Source: an uncultured Clostridium sp. (GTDB lineage Bacteria; Bacillota; Clostridia; TANB77; CAG-508). Taken from it: 45,764 nucleotides of DNA. The translations under genes and the position numbers were made by a program. Position 1 is the first letter of the stretch, and each line of letters opens with the position of its first letter. This document shows, one piece after another, positions 32,251 to 40,221 of this stretch. The stretch covers positions 1-45,764 of the forward strand of contig USGY01000010.1 in the NCBI GenBank assembly GCA_900554365.1. Reading direction: 5' to 3'. A model generated the notes under the pieces. It was not told where the DNA came from and did no database searches. It saw only the letters and a list, made by a program, of their open reading frames with translations.

Positions 32251-33189
32251 CTAGAATTCCATTTCCTCTAATTCTTCTGTACTATAATGCATCTCTATAA
32301 CTAATTCCTTTTTAGCACTTTTATTTAAACCAGTTATGGTATGTGTATCTTCAGCTTGTTTGTTTCTGCTTAATTGTTCAATAATATCTGCAAGGCTAGA
32401 GTGAATACTTTTATATCTAACTTTTTCTTTACATACACTTTTAATAAATTTCTTAGATTTTTCTTTAAAATATTTCTCCATATTTTCTCGTAAATATTTT
32501 TCATTATGGAGTTTTCTATCACTACATTTATAACCTTTTGGAGTAGTGTATATAATGCTTAATTTTTCTTTACTCCAATTTACTTTGTAGCCTAATTTGT
32601 TCATTTCTCTAAAGAATTCATACTTGTTATTTGTTTTTTCCATTACAGAATCTATATCGTTTATAAGTAGCTGTTTCCAACTAATACCTTTTAATCTTGC
32701 TTGATATTCATTTATCTTAATATCTGATATTTTTGATTTATTTTCTGTAACAATAAGTCCGTATTCTTTACAAATTTGATTTGAAAATTCTTTTATTTTT
32801 TGTAAATCTTGTTTACTTTGGTGGAACTTCAAACCTGTTTTGTAATTCACAGTATTTAAAACAATATGATTATGTATGTGTTCTCTATCAATATGTGTAG
32901 CAATCACAACTTGAAAATCTTTAAAGTATTCTGCCATCCTTATTCCTATTTCGTGAGCTTGTTCATAAGTTAATTTATCAGTAGGAGAGAAGGATTGCAC
33001 AAAGTGTATTTTTTCTCTACCTGTTAGCTTGTTATACAATTTCTTAACTGTCATCATTTCTTCATAAGCTATTTCTGGTATGCAATCTTTACCTGAAATT
33101 AGTTTTTTATCTGTTTTTTCTTCTTTACATATATAATTTAAAGTCTTTTTTAAACTGACTTTGTTGTTAATAAATTTAATGATTGCCAT
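32251..33189 (-). CDS. Relaxase (MobP/VirD2 family)
   Basis: A 312-residue DNA nickase for conjugation. An N-terminal tyrosine (TLNYICKEEKT, Y18) is the likely nucleophile. Motif III THIDREHIHNHIVLN near residue 98 gives the HxDxxHxHNH metal site of MOBP relaxases. It should nick the oriT candidate just upstream (33491-33549) and travel with the strand to the recipient. It overlaps the mobC gene by 40 nt. The ATG follows AAGGAGTTACAAAAGTT. Length is at the short end for the family, with no C-terminal primase or helicase domain. Confidence 0.93.
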   Translation of the reverse strand: MAIIKFINNKVSLKKTLNYICKEEKTDKKLISGKDCIPEIAYEEMMTVKKLYNKLTGREKIHFVQSFSPTDKLTYEQAHEIGIRMAEYFKDFQVVIATHIDREHIHNHIVLNTVNYKTGLKFHQSKQDLQKIKEFSNQICKEYGLIVTENKSKISDIKINEYQARLKGISWKQLLINDIDSVMEKTNNKYEFFREMNKLGYKVNWSKEKLSIIYTTPKGYKCSDRKLHNEKYLRENMEKYFKEKSKKFIKSVCKEKVRYKSIHSSLADIIEQLSRNKQAEDTHTITGLNKSAKKELVIEMHYSTEELEEMEF

Positions 33190-33458
33190 AACTTTTGTAA
33201 CTCCTTTTTTGTATCTTCTAAATCAACACAAGTAATTATTCTGCTATTAGCTAATCTTGTTAATTGATTAATATTATTTCCTATTCGTCTAAGTTCTGTT
33301 ATCATTTCAGGTAATTCATTTATAACTATAATTTCTTTACCAATAGAACTTTTGATTATATATTCAGAAATACTTTTATTAGCTTGTTTGCTTTTTGTTG
33401 TTATAAGCATCTTTTCTTCAGGAGTTACCCTTATTTCTATTCTGTCTGTTTTTCTCAA
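33150..33458 (-). CDS. mobC: MobC-like relaxosome accessory protein
   Basis: A 102-residue protein with an N-terminal ribbon-helix-helix (DRIEIRVTPEEKMLITTKSK then SISEYIIKSSIG) and the MobC block LRRIGNNINQLTRLAN. MobC proteins bind and melt oriT so the relaxase can nick. The TTG start follows GGAAGGAGATATA. It overlaps the relaxase gene and lies directly after the candidate oriT, the standard arrangement. Confidence 0.9.
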   Translation of the reverse strand: MRKTDRIEIRVTPEEKMLITTKSKQANKSISEYIIKSSIGKEIIVINELPEMITELRRIGNNINQLTRLANSRIITCVDLEDTKKELQKLWQSLNLLTTKSV

Positions 33459-33490
33459 TATATCTCCTTCCTTGTGTTAATAAAACTTAT

Positions 33491-33549
33491 GTGGTGTAAC
33501 CACTTGATCAAAAAAAGGTACTTTTTGCTCCCTTTGTCAGTACAAAGGG
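33491..33549. other. oriT: Candidate origin of transfer (oriT)
   Basis: Between mobC and the ParB-like gene are two perfect inverted repeats: GTGGT-GTA-ACCAC (33491-33503) and CCCTTTGT-CAGT-ACAAAGGG (33530-33549). An A-run and GGTAC separate them. The region is noncoding and next to the relaxosome genes, as oriT usually is. The nick site cannot be placed from sequence alone. Confidence 0.6.
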
Positions 33550-33557
33550 GAATCTTG

Positions 33558-34460
33558 CTATATATCGCTGTCGCTCTTAAAGTAGTCATCTAATAATTTT
33601 TTAACTAGAATACTGAATTCTTTATCTGAATTAAATTTATCTTTATATTCTTTAAATACTTTTCTACTCAATTTTCCTGTAAATTTATCTGCTTTGTTTC
33701 TATCATTTTTTAATAGTTTTAAAACTTCTGTGTAAGTAATATTATTTTTATTGGCTCTTATTTTTTGAGCTTGCACAAGTGATAATTTTATTTGCTCATC
33801 TTCTATTACTTGATTTACTATCTCCTGTTCTTCTTTAGATAAATAAGAAAGTTCAACTCCTGCTCTCATAGGTAAATCTTCATTTATTATTTTTTCTTGT
33901 AATGACTTAATAAGTTCTGTAAGCCTTATATATCTATAAATTTGAGTTTTACTATCTTCAGTTCCCATTGGGGAATTATCTTTAAAATCATTGATATTAC
34001 TTATATTAGGGTTATTTTTTAATATTTCCATTTTTATTTTATAAGCATAACCTTTTTCAATAGGATTAATTTTATCTCTATTACAAAGGTTAGTATCTAT
34101 CATAATTAAAGTTGCTTTATCGTCATCACAATCCACAATTTGAGCAGGAATAGTGGATAAGTTAAGCTCTTTTGAACATTCTACTCTGTTATGCCCTGAA
34201 ATAATTTCGTATTTTTCATTTTCAATTTTTCTAACAATAATAGGTACTAAAACTCCATTTTCTCTAATACTTTCTAAAACTTCTTGCTTTTTAATTTCAT
34301 CATACATAGAAAAAGGTTGCCTTTTTCTAAAAGCAACCAATTTACTTAATTCAATATTTATAATATTATTAGTGTTTTCTACTTTTTGTTCTTTTTCCTT
34401 TTTTGTGAATTCAGGTGTTTTATCTACCACAAATTTTTTTCTTGCATCTTCTATACTCAA
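33558..34460 (-). CDS. ParB/Spo0J N-terminal family protein
   Basis: A 300-residue protein with a ParB-type nuclease/CTPase fold at about 38-130: VAFRKRQPFS, IRENGVLVPIIVRK, YEIISGHNRVECSKEL and LIMIDTNLCNRDKINPIEKGYAY. This is followed by a helix-turn-helix region (residues 150-240). There is no ParA beside it; the ParA-like ATPase is 12 kb away. The TTG start follows AGGAGG. In conjugative transposons such proteins may aid stability of the excised circle or regulate transfer. Its stop lies nine bases after the oriT repeats. Confidence 0.85.
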   Translation of the reverse strand: MSIEDARKKFVVDKTPEFTKKEKEQKVENTNNIINIELSKLVAFRKRQPFSMYDEIKKQEVLESIRENGVLVPIIVRKIENEKYEIISGHNRVECSKELNLSTIPAQIVDCDDDKATLIMIDTNLCNRDKINPIEKGYAYKIKMEILKNNPNISNINDFKDNSPMGTEDSKTQIYRYIRLTELIKSLQEKIINEDLPMRAGVELSYLSKEEQEIVNQVIEDEQIKLSLVQAQKIRANKNNITYTEVLKLLKNDRNKADKFTGKLSRKVFKEYKDKFNSDKEFSILVKKLLDDYFKSDSDI

Positions 34461-34471
34461 AATAACTCCTC

Positions 34472-34753
34472 CTATTCAAGTTCTATATCAGATTCAATAG
34501 AATTATGTTTTACATATAAATCTTGTACTTCTTCATAATGTAAATTTTCTAATTCTTTATCTGTTATAAATTCTTTATCTTTTAAAATATCTTTATTAGT
34601 AACTAAAGATCCTATATTATTCACTAATACACCTCTTTCAATAGTGTATCCGTCATCAATATCTGAATTTCTTATATCATAATAAAATAATTCAGGATTT
34701 CTTTCTTCAGGAGGAGGAATTTTGTCAAGCCATTGTAATTTTAAATTTTTCAT
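34472..34753 (-). CDS. Small conserved-type protein of the mobilisation operon
   Basis: A 93-residue acidic protein (MKNLKLQWLDKIPPPEERN) containing LFYYDIRNSDIDDG and GVLVNNIGSLVTN. The pattern resembles LPD28-type domains found in large polyvalent proteins of mobile elements, a weak resemblance. The ATG at 34753 follows GGAG by seven bases and abuts the stop of the previous gene. No catalytic motif is seen. Confidence 0.6.
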   Translation of the reverse strand: MKNLKLQWLDKIPPPEERNPELFYYDIRNSDIDDGYTIERGVLVNNIGSLVTNKDILKDKEFITDKELENLHYEEVQDLYVKHNSIESDIELE

Positions 34754-34754
34754 T

Positions 34755-35174
34755 TCACATCTCCATTTCTTCTTCATATTCTAACTCTTTATTAAATTTT
34801 TCTATTTTTATTACTGCTTCAAACACATCTGTATTTGAATTAATTTTTAAATATGGAATACTTGCTTTTAAATTGTTATATGTGGTAAAAGATCCGTTCT
34901 CAGAATCTAAAATAACTGCATAAAAAGAAATATTTTTTGATTTTAAATCTCTACTTGTTTCATTCCATACAATTACATCATCATTGGAAATATTATTTTT
35001 AGAAAAATAAATCATTTCTTCTATTCTTTTTACTAATGTAGGATTTCTAAATATATTTTCTTCAGGTAGTTCTGAATAATTATTTACAATATAATCGTAT
35101 AAATAAACTTCATCAGAAAAGGCTTGTAACATATCTAAGTTTTTGCTTTTTATAAATAATCGTATATTTTTCAA
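34755..35174 (-). CDS. Unknown 139-residue protein
   Basis: Starts with TTG eight bases after GGGAGG. The protein is acidic, without signal or membrane segments, with a mixed fold (ENIFRNPTLVKRIEEMIYFS, DVIVWNETSRDLKSKNISFY, YAVILDSENG). Its end (EYEEEMEM) is coupled to the next gene. It lies in a run of small genes behind the shared-motif promoter at 35.5 kb and ahead of the ParB-like gene. No family is recognised. Confidence 0.6.
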   Translation of the reverse strand: MKNIRLFIKSKNLDMLQAFSDEVYLYDYIVNNYSELPEENIFRNPTLVKRIEEMIYFSKNNISNDDVIVWNETSRDLKSKNISFYAVILDSENGSFTTYNNLKASIPYLKINSNTDVFEAVIKIEKFNKELEYEEEMEM

Positions 35175-35210
35175 ATAAATTGCCTCCCAAAAGCAAGTTT
35201 AAAATCACTT

Positions 35211-35504
35211 TTATTTTATACACTCAATTAATAAATTAATTCCATCTTTAAAACCTTGCTTATAATATTTATCTAATGTTGCACCATCTTTTTTTAGTCT
35301 ATCATCTAAAGTTAAATCTAGTAAATTACTAATTTTTTTACTTAGTCTTTTATCATAAATTTTGTCTATAAGTTTTCTAAGCCTTTCTTCGTTACCATTT
35401 CTGTCAATTTCATAATAGACCTTTCTTTCATATTCACTTCTTTTAGCAAGTTCGGATTGCTCTCTGTCCAAATAAAATGATTCTAATAGTGTTTCTTTAA
35501 TCAT
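35211..35504 (-). CDS. Small GFKDGI-motif protein (DUF6809-like), copy 1
   Basis: A 97-residue helical protein ending in YYKQGFKDGINLLIECI. The same C-terminal layout (AFKLGFKEALIYLESM) ends the 109-residue protein at 37974-38303, so the two are paralogues. Related small proteins are common in Firmicutes mobile elements, with no known function. The ATG follows AAGGAGG. It is the first gene behind a shared-motif promoter, as is its paralogue. Confidence 0.65.
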   Translation of the reverse strand: MIKETLLESFYLDREQSELAKRSEYERKVYYEIDRNGNEERLRKLIDKIYDKRLSKKISNLLDLTLDDRLKKDGATLDKYYKQGFKDGINLLIECIK

Positions 35505-35525
35505 AAATTTTACCTCCTTCTACAA

Positions 35526-35558
35526 ATTATACAAGGATACATATTGCAATCCAAAACC
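35526..35558 (-). promoter_or_regulatory. Shared-motif promoter P4 (mobilisation genes)
   Basis: On the minus strand GGTTTTGGAT (35558-35549) lies exactly 17 bp before TATAAT (35531-35526), preceded by a run of six A. It should start transcription just before the Shine-Dalgarno of the 35211-35504 gene and could drive mobC, relaxase and the transfer genes downstream. Confidence 0.75.
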
Positions 35559-35571
35559 TTTTTTAAAATTT

Positions 35572-36570
35572 TTAGAATTCCATATCATCTGTTTCTTCAA
35601 TCTCTTCTAATATAATAGTCCTATCTTCTAAATCTTTCTTTATATCTTCAATTTGATTTTCTTCAACAGACTTAAAACCTGAGTTTTCGTAGTCATCTCC
35701 AACAATAAAACAGTTTCCTGCAATATAGTCATAATCAAATTGTAAGTTTGGCTTTAAATTAGTTATTTTACCTTCTTCATTGCATATAAGAAGTAAATCA
35801 TCTTTATACGGTACAACTTCAATTAGTCCACCTACTAACTTTTGTTTTGCTTCTAAAGTATCATCAATTTCCATTACTAAAGGATCTTTGCCAACTTCTT
35901 TATATACTACTTTCAATTTTTTATTTTCTTTTTCTTCTTCATCATAATTTAATTCTTCTTTAATTTCTTCTAAAGAATAATAATGTAAATCAATATTACC
36001 TGCATCTGAACAATCTAAATAACCAGTATCATAAAGTATTACATCGTCATCAGCTCCATATCTTTCATAATCAAAATAATCAGATACATTATGCTGATCT
36101 AAAACATCTTGTAGTCCACTCCAATTAGCTTTTGACATTCCATATTTTTCTTCATTAGACAGATATTCAGAATCTTCTTCATAAGAATAAAAAGGTATAT
36201 CATCTTCTTGCAACATAATATTTATGATTTCTTCAATATCATCTGTGCTTTGTGAATCAATGTAAGCCTCGATAGCCTCCATATTATTTACTCTTTCTGA
36301 AGCAAGTGCTAATAAATTAAGCATCGTAAGATTAGTATATTCACTAATTTTAATAGGTAAATCTGTTTCATAATCATTTATCATATATTCTTCATAACAT
36401 ACACCAGTTTCTGCAAGTGATTTATCAACTTCTTCCTGTGTCAACTGGAGTCCAACTTTTTCTCGTAAAAAAGTATCTAATTCTTTTTTTGAAACAGGTA
36501 ATTCTAGCCATTCTCCTACAAGTTCACCTTCATTGTATTTTCCTAAGTTTCCAATCCAAACATTCAGCAT
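35572..36570 (-). CDS. ardA: ArdA antirestriction protein fused to DUF3846
   Basis: A 332-residue, strongly acidic protein. The N-terminal 170 residues follow the ArdA pattern (VWIGNLGKYNEGELVGEWLELP, quoted in part: YNEGELVGEWLELP), a DNA mimic that blocks type I restriction enzymes. The C-terminal part (about 215-315) is DUF3846: VGGLIEVVPYKDDLLLICNEEG and a later GNCFIVGDD. The ATG follows AAAGGAG. A terminator hairpin precedes it directly. It should protect the single strand after entry into a new host. Notably the same element carries its own type I system. Confidence 0.8.
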   Translation of the reverse strand: MLNVWIGNLGKYNEGELVGEWLELPVSKKELDTFLREKVGLQLTQEEVDKSLAETGVCYEEYMINDYETDLPIKISEYTNLTMLNLLALASERVNNMEAIEAYIDSQSTDDIEEIINIMLQEDDIPFYSYEEDSEYLSNEEKYGMSKANWSGLQDVLDQHNVSDYFDYERYGADDDVILYDTGYLDCSDAGNIDLHYYSLEEIKEELNYDEEEKENKKLKVVYKEVGKDPLVMEIDDTLEAKQKLVGGLIEVVPYKDDLLLICNEEGKITNLKPNLQFDYDYIAGNCFIVGDDYENSGFKSVEENQIEDIKKDLEDRTIILEEIEETDDMEF

Positions 36571-36593
36571 ATAAGCTCCTTTCCATAAAAAAA

Positions 36594-36615
36594 GAGCTAG
36601 TGTAATAACTAACTC
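36594..36615 (-). terminator. Leader terminator fused to the ArdA ribosome site
   Basis: GAGCTAGT (36594-36601) pairs with ACTAACTC (36608-36615). The imperfect position pairs only on minus-strand RNA as G-U. TTTTTTTATGGAAAGGAG follows directly, so the T-tract touches the ardA Shine-Dalgarno. Confidence 0.75.
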
Positions 36616-36620
36616 AAATT

Positions 36621-36896
36621 CTATATTTTTTGTAAAATTTCTTTCATTAGAACTTCATCAACTAAACCATCAACCATTTGTTGATATTTGGCAAGTATGG
36701 ACATTTCCCTTGTACTAGGAGCTTTGTATTTTTCTTTTATTTGCTGTTCTACTTGCTTTTTTAATTCTAAAATGTATTTTTCTCTTTCAAATATCTTAAC
36801 ATTTAGTTCTCCTGTAAGCTCTAATTCTTGTTTTCTATATGGATAATTTCTTTCCATATTTGCTAAAATCATTTTTCCATACTTTCCAAAAGTCAT
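36621..36896 (-). CDS. TnpV-like small mobile-element protein
   Basis: A 91-residue helical protein starting MTFGKYGKMILANMERN. The FGKYGKM opening and the end YQQMVDGLVDEVLMKEIL resemble TnpV-type proteins of Firmicutes transposons, though the middle differs. The ATG at 36896 follows GAAGG; the frame extends to 36950 but that would include the promoter. It is the first gene of the ardA/mobilisation transcript. Function is unknown. Confidence 0.55.
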   Translation of the reverse strand: MTFGKYGKMILANMERNYPYRKQELELTGELNVKIFEREKYILELKKQVEQQIKEKYKAPSTREMSILAKYQQMVDGLVDEVLMKEILQKI

Positions 36897-36921
36897 TGTA
36901 ATTACCTTCTTTCTATAATAA

Positions 36922-36950
36922 ATTCTACAATACACCATTAATCTATACAA
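36922..36950 (-). promoter_or_regulatory. Promoter of the TnpV-like/ardA operon
   Basis: On the minus strand TTGTAT (36950-36945) and TAGAAT (36927-36922) are separated by exactly 17 bp. It lies between a terminator (36967-37001) and the first gene, as a new operon start requires. It lacks the GGTTTGGAT block. Confidence 0.6.
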
Positions 36951-36966
36951 AACCCTGAAATCAAAA

Positions 36967-37001
36967 AAGAGGTGCTAAAATTTTTTACTCTTGCATCTCT
37001 T
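36967..37001 (-). terminator. Intrinsic terminator of the phosphoesterase operon
   Basis: On the minus strand AAGAGATGC pairs with GCACCTCTT (one wobble) around a 17-nt loop, followed by TTTTG. It separates the cargo genes from the ardA/mobilisation operon. Confidence 0.75.
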
Positions 37002-37114
37002 ATAATTGTTTCATTATATACATTATACTACTTATTTTCATTGTTTCAACATAGTCTTTTTTTTGTACTGTTTTTTGTGTGTACTATTTTTGCTAGTATT
37101 TTTGTTTAACCTTT

Positions 37115-37960
37115 TTATTGTTCTTTCAATACAATTAAATTGCTATAATCAGTATCTGTATCAATAATTGCATAAAATATATCTTTATTACCTCTTTCTG
37201 TTTGACCTGTTTGTATACAAATTGTACCGTTTAATTCATTTTTCCATATTCCTGTAACTTTATAAGATTCGTGAATGTGTCCGTGTAAAGACATATAGGC
37301 ATTACTTTTTGTTAAGAAGTCTGTTATTGCTTTTGAACCTACTTGTCTTTTATCTATACATACATCTAATCCTACTCCAAATGGTGGGTTATGAAATACA
37401 TAAATAGCCTTTTTTCCTTCTGTTGCTTTAGGCAAATGTTTTAACACATTTTCCATTTTTTCTACTTTTTTCCTATATTCTTTCCATTCATCAACTGACA
37501 GCATATTTCTACATTTTTCAACATATATTATTTTTGATAACTGAAAAGGCATTTCTAAATTTTCTTCAATTATAACTCTATCTTTGCAACCAAAAGGATG
37601 GTCTAACACTTTAGATAATCCTATAAAAGAAATATCTTCTAAATCTGCTTTCTTATTATCTATATTAAATACATTATCAAATTTATTGCATTCATTTTCA
37701 AATGTTTCATCTAATTGTTCTAAATCATCATTTCCTAATATACAAATACATTTAATATTATTTTCTTTTAATTTAGTAAAATAATTATCAAAAAATTTTT
37801 CTATAAATATTTTTTGTTCATTGTATCTATCACTACAGTTTTTAGGCAATAAATCTCCTCCAAATACTAAATATTTAACTTTTTGTTTTATTGCCTCTAC
37901 TAATAATTTTTCATATTTATATTCATCTCCGTGAATATCACAAGCATATATAAATTTCAT
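37115..37960 (-). CDS. Calcineurin-like metallophosphoesterase
   Basis: A 281-residue enzyme with the metallophosphoesterase motifs in order: DIHGDE near residue 8, GGDLLP near residue 34, GNDDLE near residue 75, VFHNPPFG and the final GHIHES. It is a phosphodiesterase or phosphatase; the substrate cannot be told. There is no signal peptide, so it is cytoplasmic. The ATG follows AGAAGGAG. It is in an operon behind the GFKEAL-motif gene and ends at a terminator. Possible roles are nucleotide-signal turnover or nucleic-acid processing. Confidence 0.85.
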   Translation of the reverse strand: MKFIYACDIHGDEYKYEKLLVEAIKQKVKYLVFGGDLLPKNCSDRYNEQKIFIEKFFDNYFTKLKENNIKCICILGNDDLEQLDETFENECNKFDNVFNIDNKKADLEDISFIGLSKVLDHPFGCKDRVIIEENLEMPFQLSKIIYVEKCRNMLSVDEWKEYRKKVEKMENVLKHLPKATEGKKAIYVFHNPPFGVGLDVCIDKRQVGSKAITDFLTKSNAYMSLHGHIHESYKVTGIWKNELNGTICIQTGQTERGNKDIFYAIIDTDTDYSNLIVLKEQ

Positions 37961-37973
37961 AGTCTTCTCCTTC

Positions 37974-38303
37974 TTATATATTTAACATATCCATCGATTC
38001 AAGATAAATAAGTGCTTCTTTAAATCCTAATTTAAAAGCCTCTTTTATTTCAATTCCATCTAATTCTTCTTGTAATTTTAAAATTTTATTAATTGCCTTT
38101 CCTTCTTCATAATTTAAAGCAACAGACTCTTTATCTTCTAATAATGAAATAACTTTTGGATATTTTTCTTTTACACTACATATTTGTTGATTTATTTTTT
38201 TATATTCTTTATTTTGCATAATTTTCAATACTTTGTATCTATCAAAATATTCAAAGAAATCATCATTATATAAATTAAAAAAACTTTCTACAGTTTTCTC
38301 CAT
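37974..38303 (-). CDS. Small GFKEAL-motif protein (DUF6809-like), copy 2
   Basis: A 109-residue helical protein whose end (AFKLGFKEALIYLESMDML) resembles that of the protein at 35211-35504. The ATG at 38303 follows AAAGGAG by eight bases; a GTG at 38312 overlaps the ribosome site. It follows a shared-motif promoter and precedes the phosphoesterase gene by 13 bp. The repeated pairing of this family with the same promoter type suggests a duplicated promoter-gene unit. Function is unknown. Confidence 0.65.
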   Translation of the reverse strand: MEKTVESFFNLYNDDFFEYFDRYKVLKIMQNKEYKKINQQICSVKEKYPKVISLLEDKESVALNYEEGKAINKILKLQEELDGIEIKEAFKLGFKEALIYLESMDMLNI

Positions 38304-38330
38304 TATACTCACTCCTTTCCAATTTTACTC

Positions 38331-38363
38331 ATTATATAAAATTGAAAAGGACTATCCCAAACC
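38331..38363 (-). promoter_or_regulatory. Shared-motif promoter P5 (cargo genes)
   Basis: On the minus strand GGTTTGGGAT (38363-38354), preceded by a run of A, lies exactly 17 bp before TATAAT (38336-38331). Drives the GFKEAL-motif gene and the phosphoesterase gene. Confidence 0.7.
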
Positions 38364-38378
38364 TTTTTATAAAAAATA

Positions 38379-38407
38379 TGACTAGTATCACATTTTTGTA
38401 CTAGTCA
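38379..38407 (-). terminator. Intrinsic terminator of the HEPN-like gene
   Basis: TGACTAGTA (38379-38387) pairs perfectly with TACTAGTCA (38399-38407), and on the minus strand TATTTTTTAT follows. It separates the HEPN-like gene from promoter P5. Confidence 0.85.
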
Positions 38408-38416
38408 AAATATTTA

Positions 38417-38962
38417 TTATATTTGTTCTATTAAAAAATTATATAAATTTTTAGTTGTTTCTAATATTAAATCAGATCTAACAAAACAAGGTTTCTCATT
38501 ATAATTATTACCTTTTCCATCATTTGAATATCTTAATTTACAACCATCATCATCTATAATATTTAATACATCTATTAGCATGTTAAAATCATTATCTTTA
38601 ACAGTTATTTCTTTAGTCAATTCTTCCCATAATTCTTTAAGTTTATGTATTTTCTTAACTTTACCTTGCTTTTTATTTAAAACTGCTTTTATTAATAATT
38701 CTATTGTATGTCTGCACAAAAATAAAAATGGCATACACATTTGATTCATTCTCATAACTTTTATACTAGGATCTGGATTATTTTCACTACGCATACAAAT
38801 ATATAAACATTCTGCCGAATGTAAATATGCATCTATAATTTCTTTTTCAGCTGTCTTAGTCCTAAATTCTTCTTTAAAAAATGGAGAAATTGAAATAAAA
38901 TCCCAATCATATACTTCTTTAGTAAGTCCATTAAATTTAGATCTAATAAATTTATTTTCCAT
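38417..38962 (-). CDS. HEPN-like helical protein
   Basis: A 181-residue protein with the layout of HEPN-superfamily proteins: FLCRHTIELLIKAVLNKKQG, then KIHKLKELWEEL and DDDGCKLRYSNDGKG. These blocks occur in many bacterial proteins annotated only as hypothetical or HEPN. The catalytic R-x4-6-H motif is not obvious; RHTIE is close to it. The ATG follows AGGAGAGG. It is downstream of the DUF2974 gene with a 28-bp gap, so the two are probably co-transcribed. The role may be defence or toxin-like, but this is weakly supported. Confidence 0.6.
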   Translation of the reverse strand: MENKFIRSKFNGLTKEVYDWDFISISPFFKEEFRTKTAEKEIIDAYLHSAECLYICMRSENNPDPSIKVMRMNQMCMPFLFLCRHTIELLIKAVLNKKQGKVKKIHKLKELWEELTKEITVKDNDFNMLIDVLNIIDDDGCKLRYSNDGKGNNYNEKPCFVRSDLILETTKNLYNFLIEQI

Positions 38963-38990
38963 ATCAACCTCTCCTATAACTTGTAATTTG

Positions 38991-40097
38991 TTATTTACTT
39001 AAAATTTTGAATTTTTTATATTCTGCTTTAACATTTTCTTTAACTATTCCAAGAAGTGCAGTTACTGTAGCTTCTATCATTTTTTTATTCTCAGGGGTTA
39101 TTTGCTTATATGAAGATAAAATTATTCTTGCATTTTTTACTAATGAAAATTTTAAATCTTGTATTGTCTTTGAATTTGTAGAATTAAGAATTTCAAAAAC
39201 AATGTCTATCACCTGTTGCCTTGTATCCATATCTAAATCTTTCAACCAATTCTTAATTGTCTTATCTATAAATTTACTTTCATTTGTAACTTCCTTTAAT
39301 ACAACAAATTTTTTTCCTAATACTTGCCAAGAATATGCATCATGTTCCATTAACCCTTTTTCATTACTTTGAACTATCGTATATTTTTCCTCATGATTTA
39401 ATAACATTCCAAATATTGAATCTTGTGGAATATATGTTGTTACTTTATTAATTACTCTCTTATATTCTTCAGTATTTATTATATCTTCATGAAAACCTGG
39501 ACCATCATTATTATAAACATTAATAATTCTTTTTTGTATTTCAGAATCAACAAAAACAGAAGCATAAACTGCTAAATTTCCTCCTTTTGAATGGCCTCCT
39601 ATTCTTATTTTTTTATATGGATATTTTTTTGCAATATTTTCCAAATACTTTTTTGCAGAAATTTGTGATGCAATGTGGCTTTTAAAGCTTATATTGAAAT
39701 CTTCTTTCCAACCAATTAATGTATTGTCAGTTCCTCTATATGAAATATAAAGTGTATCATCAGGTAAAATTACTGTAATAGCAGAAAATTGTTTTTCTTG
39801 TTCTGGATCTATTTTATTTATGTATTCTAAAGCTAACATTTCACCAAACCTTTTACTATTGCCCATTATTGGAAATAAATCTGCATCATCCTTCCAAAGA
39901 ATTCTCATTTGCTTTTTATCTGCTTTTTTAAATCTTTCACTTAATTCTTTTATTGATACCATTTCATTTTTGTTTATTAGATTATCTAACGGAAAATACG
40001 AAAATCTATTTAATATTAAACTATCTATTTCATTAAACTCCGTTTTATTTAAGTTTAAATCTCCTCTCCATTCAACATAATCAATTATATTTGCCAT
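38991..40097 (-). CDS. DUF2974 / Mbeg1-like lipase-type hydrolase
   Basis: A 368-residue protein with an alpha/beta-hydrolase core: DDTLYISYRGTDN, the nucleophile elbow GHSKGGNLA near residue 175 and NDGPGFH. This matches the DUF2974 (Mbeg1-like) family of lipase-like proteins. No signal peptide is present, so it should be cytoplasmic. The ATG at 40097 follows AAGGAG by eight bases and begins MANIIDYVEWRGDL, the family's usual start; the longer frame to 40121 is not needed. Linked with a HEPN-like gene, it might be an effector, but the substrate is unknown. Confidence 0.82.
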   Translation of the reverse strand: MANIIDYVEWRGDLNLNKTEFNEIDSLILNRFSYFPLDNLINKNEMVSIKELSERFKKADKKQMRILWKDDADLFPIMGNSKRFGEMLALEYINKIDPEQEKQFSAITVILPDDTLYISYRGTDNTLIGWKEDFNISFKSHIASQISAKKYLENIAKKYPYKKIRIGGHSKGGNLAVYASVFVDSEIQKRIINVYNNDGPGFHEDIINTEEYKRVINKVTTYIPQDSIFGMLLNHEEKYTIVQSNEKGLMEHDAYSWQVLGKKFVVLKEVTNESKFIDKTIKNWLKDLDMDTRQQVIDIVFEILNSTNSKTIQDLKFSLVKNARIILSSYKQITPENKKMIEATVTALLGIVKENVKAEYKKFKILSK

Positions 40098-40221
40098 AAT
40101 AATCTCCTTATAATTTAACAATCTATTTTTCTATTAGATTGATTTTTTTACCATCTATTTAATTGTCGTCTTGTTGTAAAAATATGAATTTTAATTGTTT
40201 AGATAAATTGTCTTCTATTGA

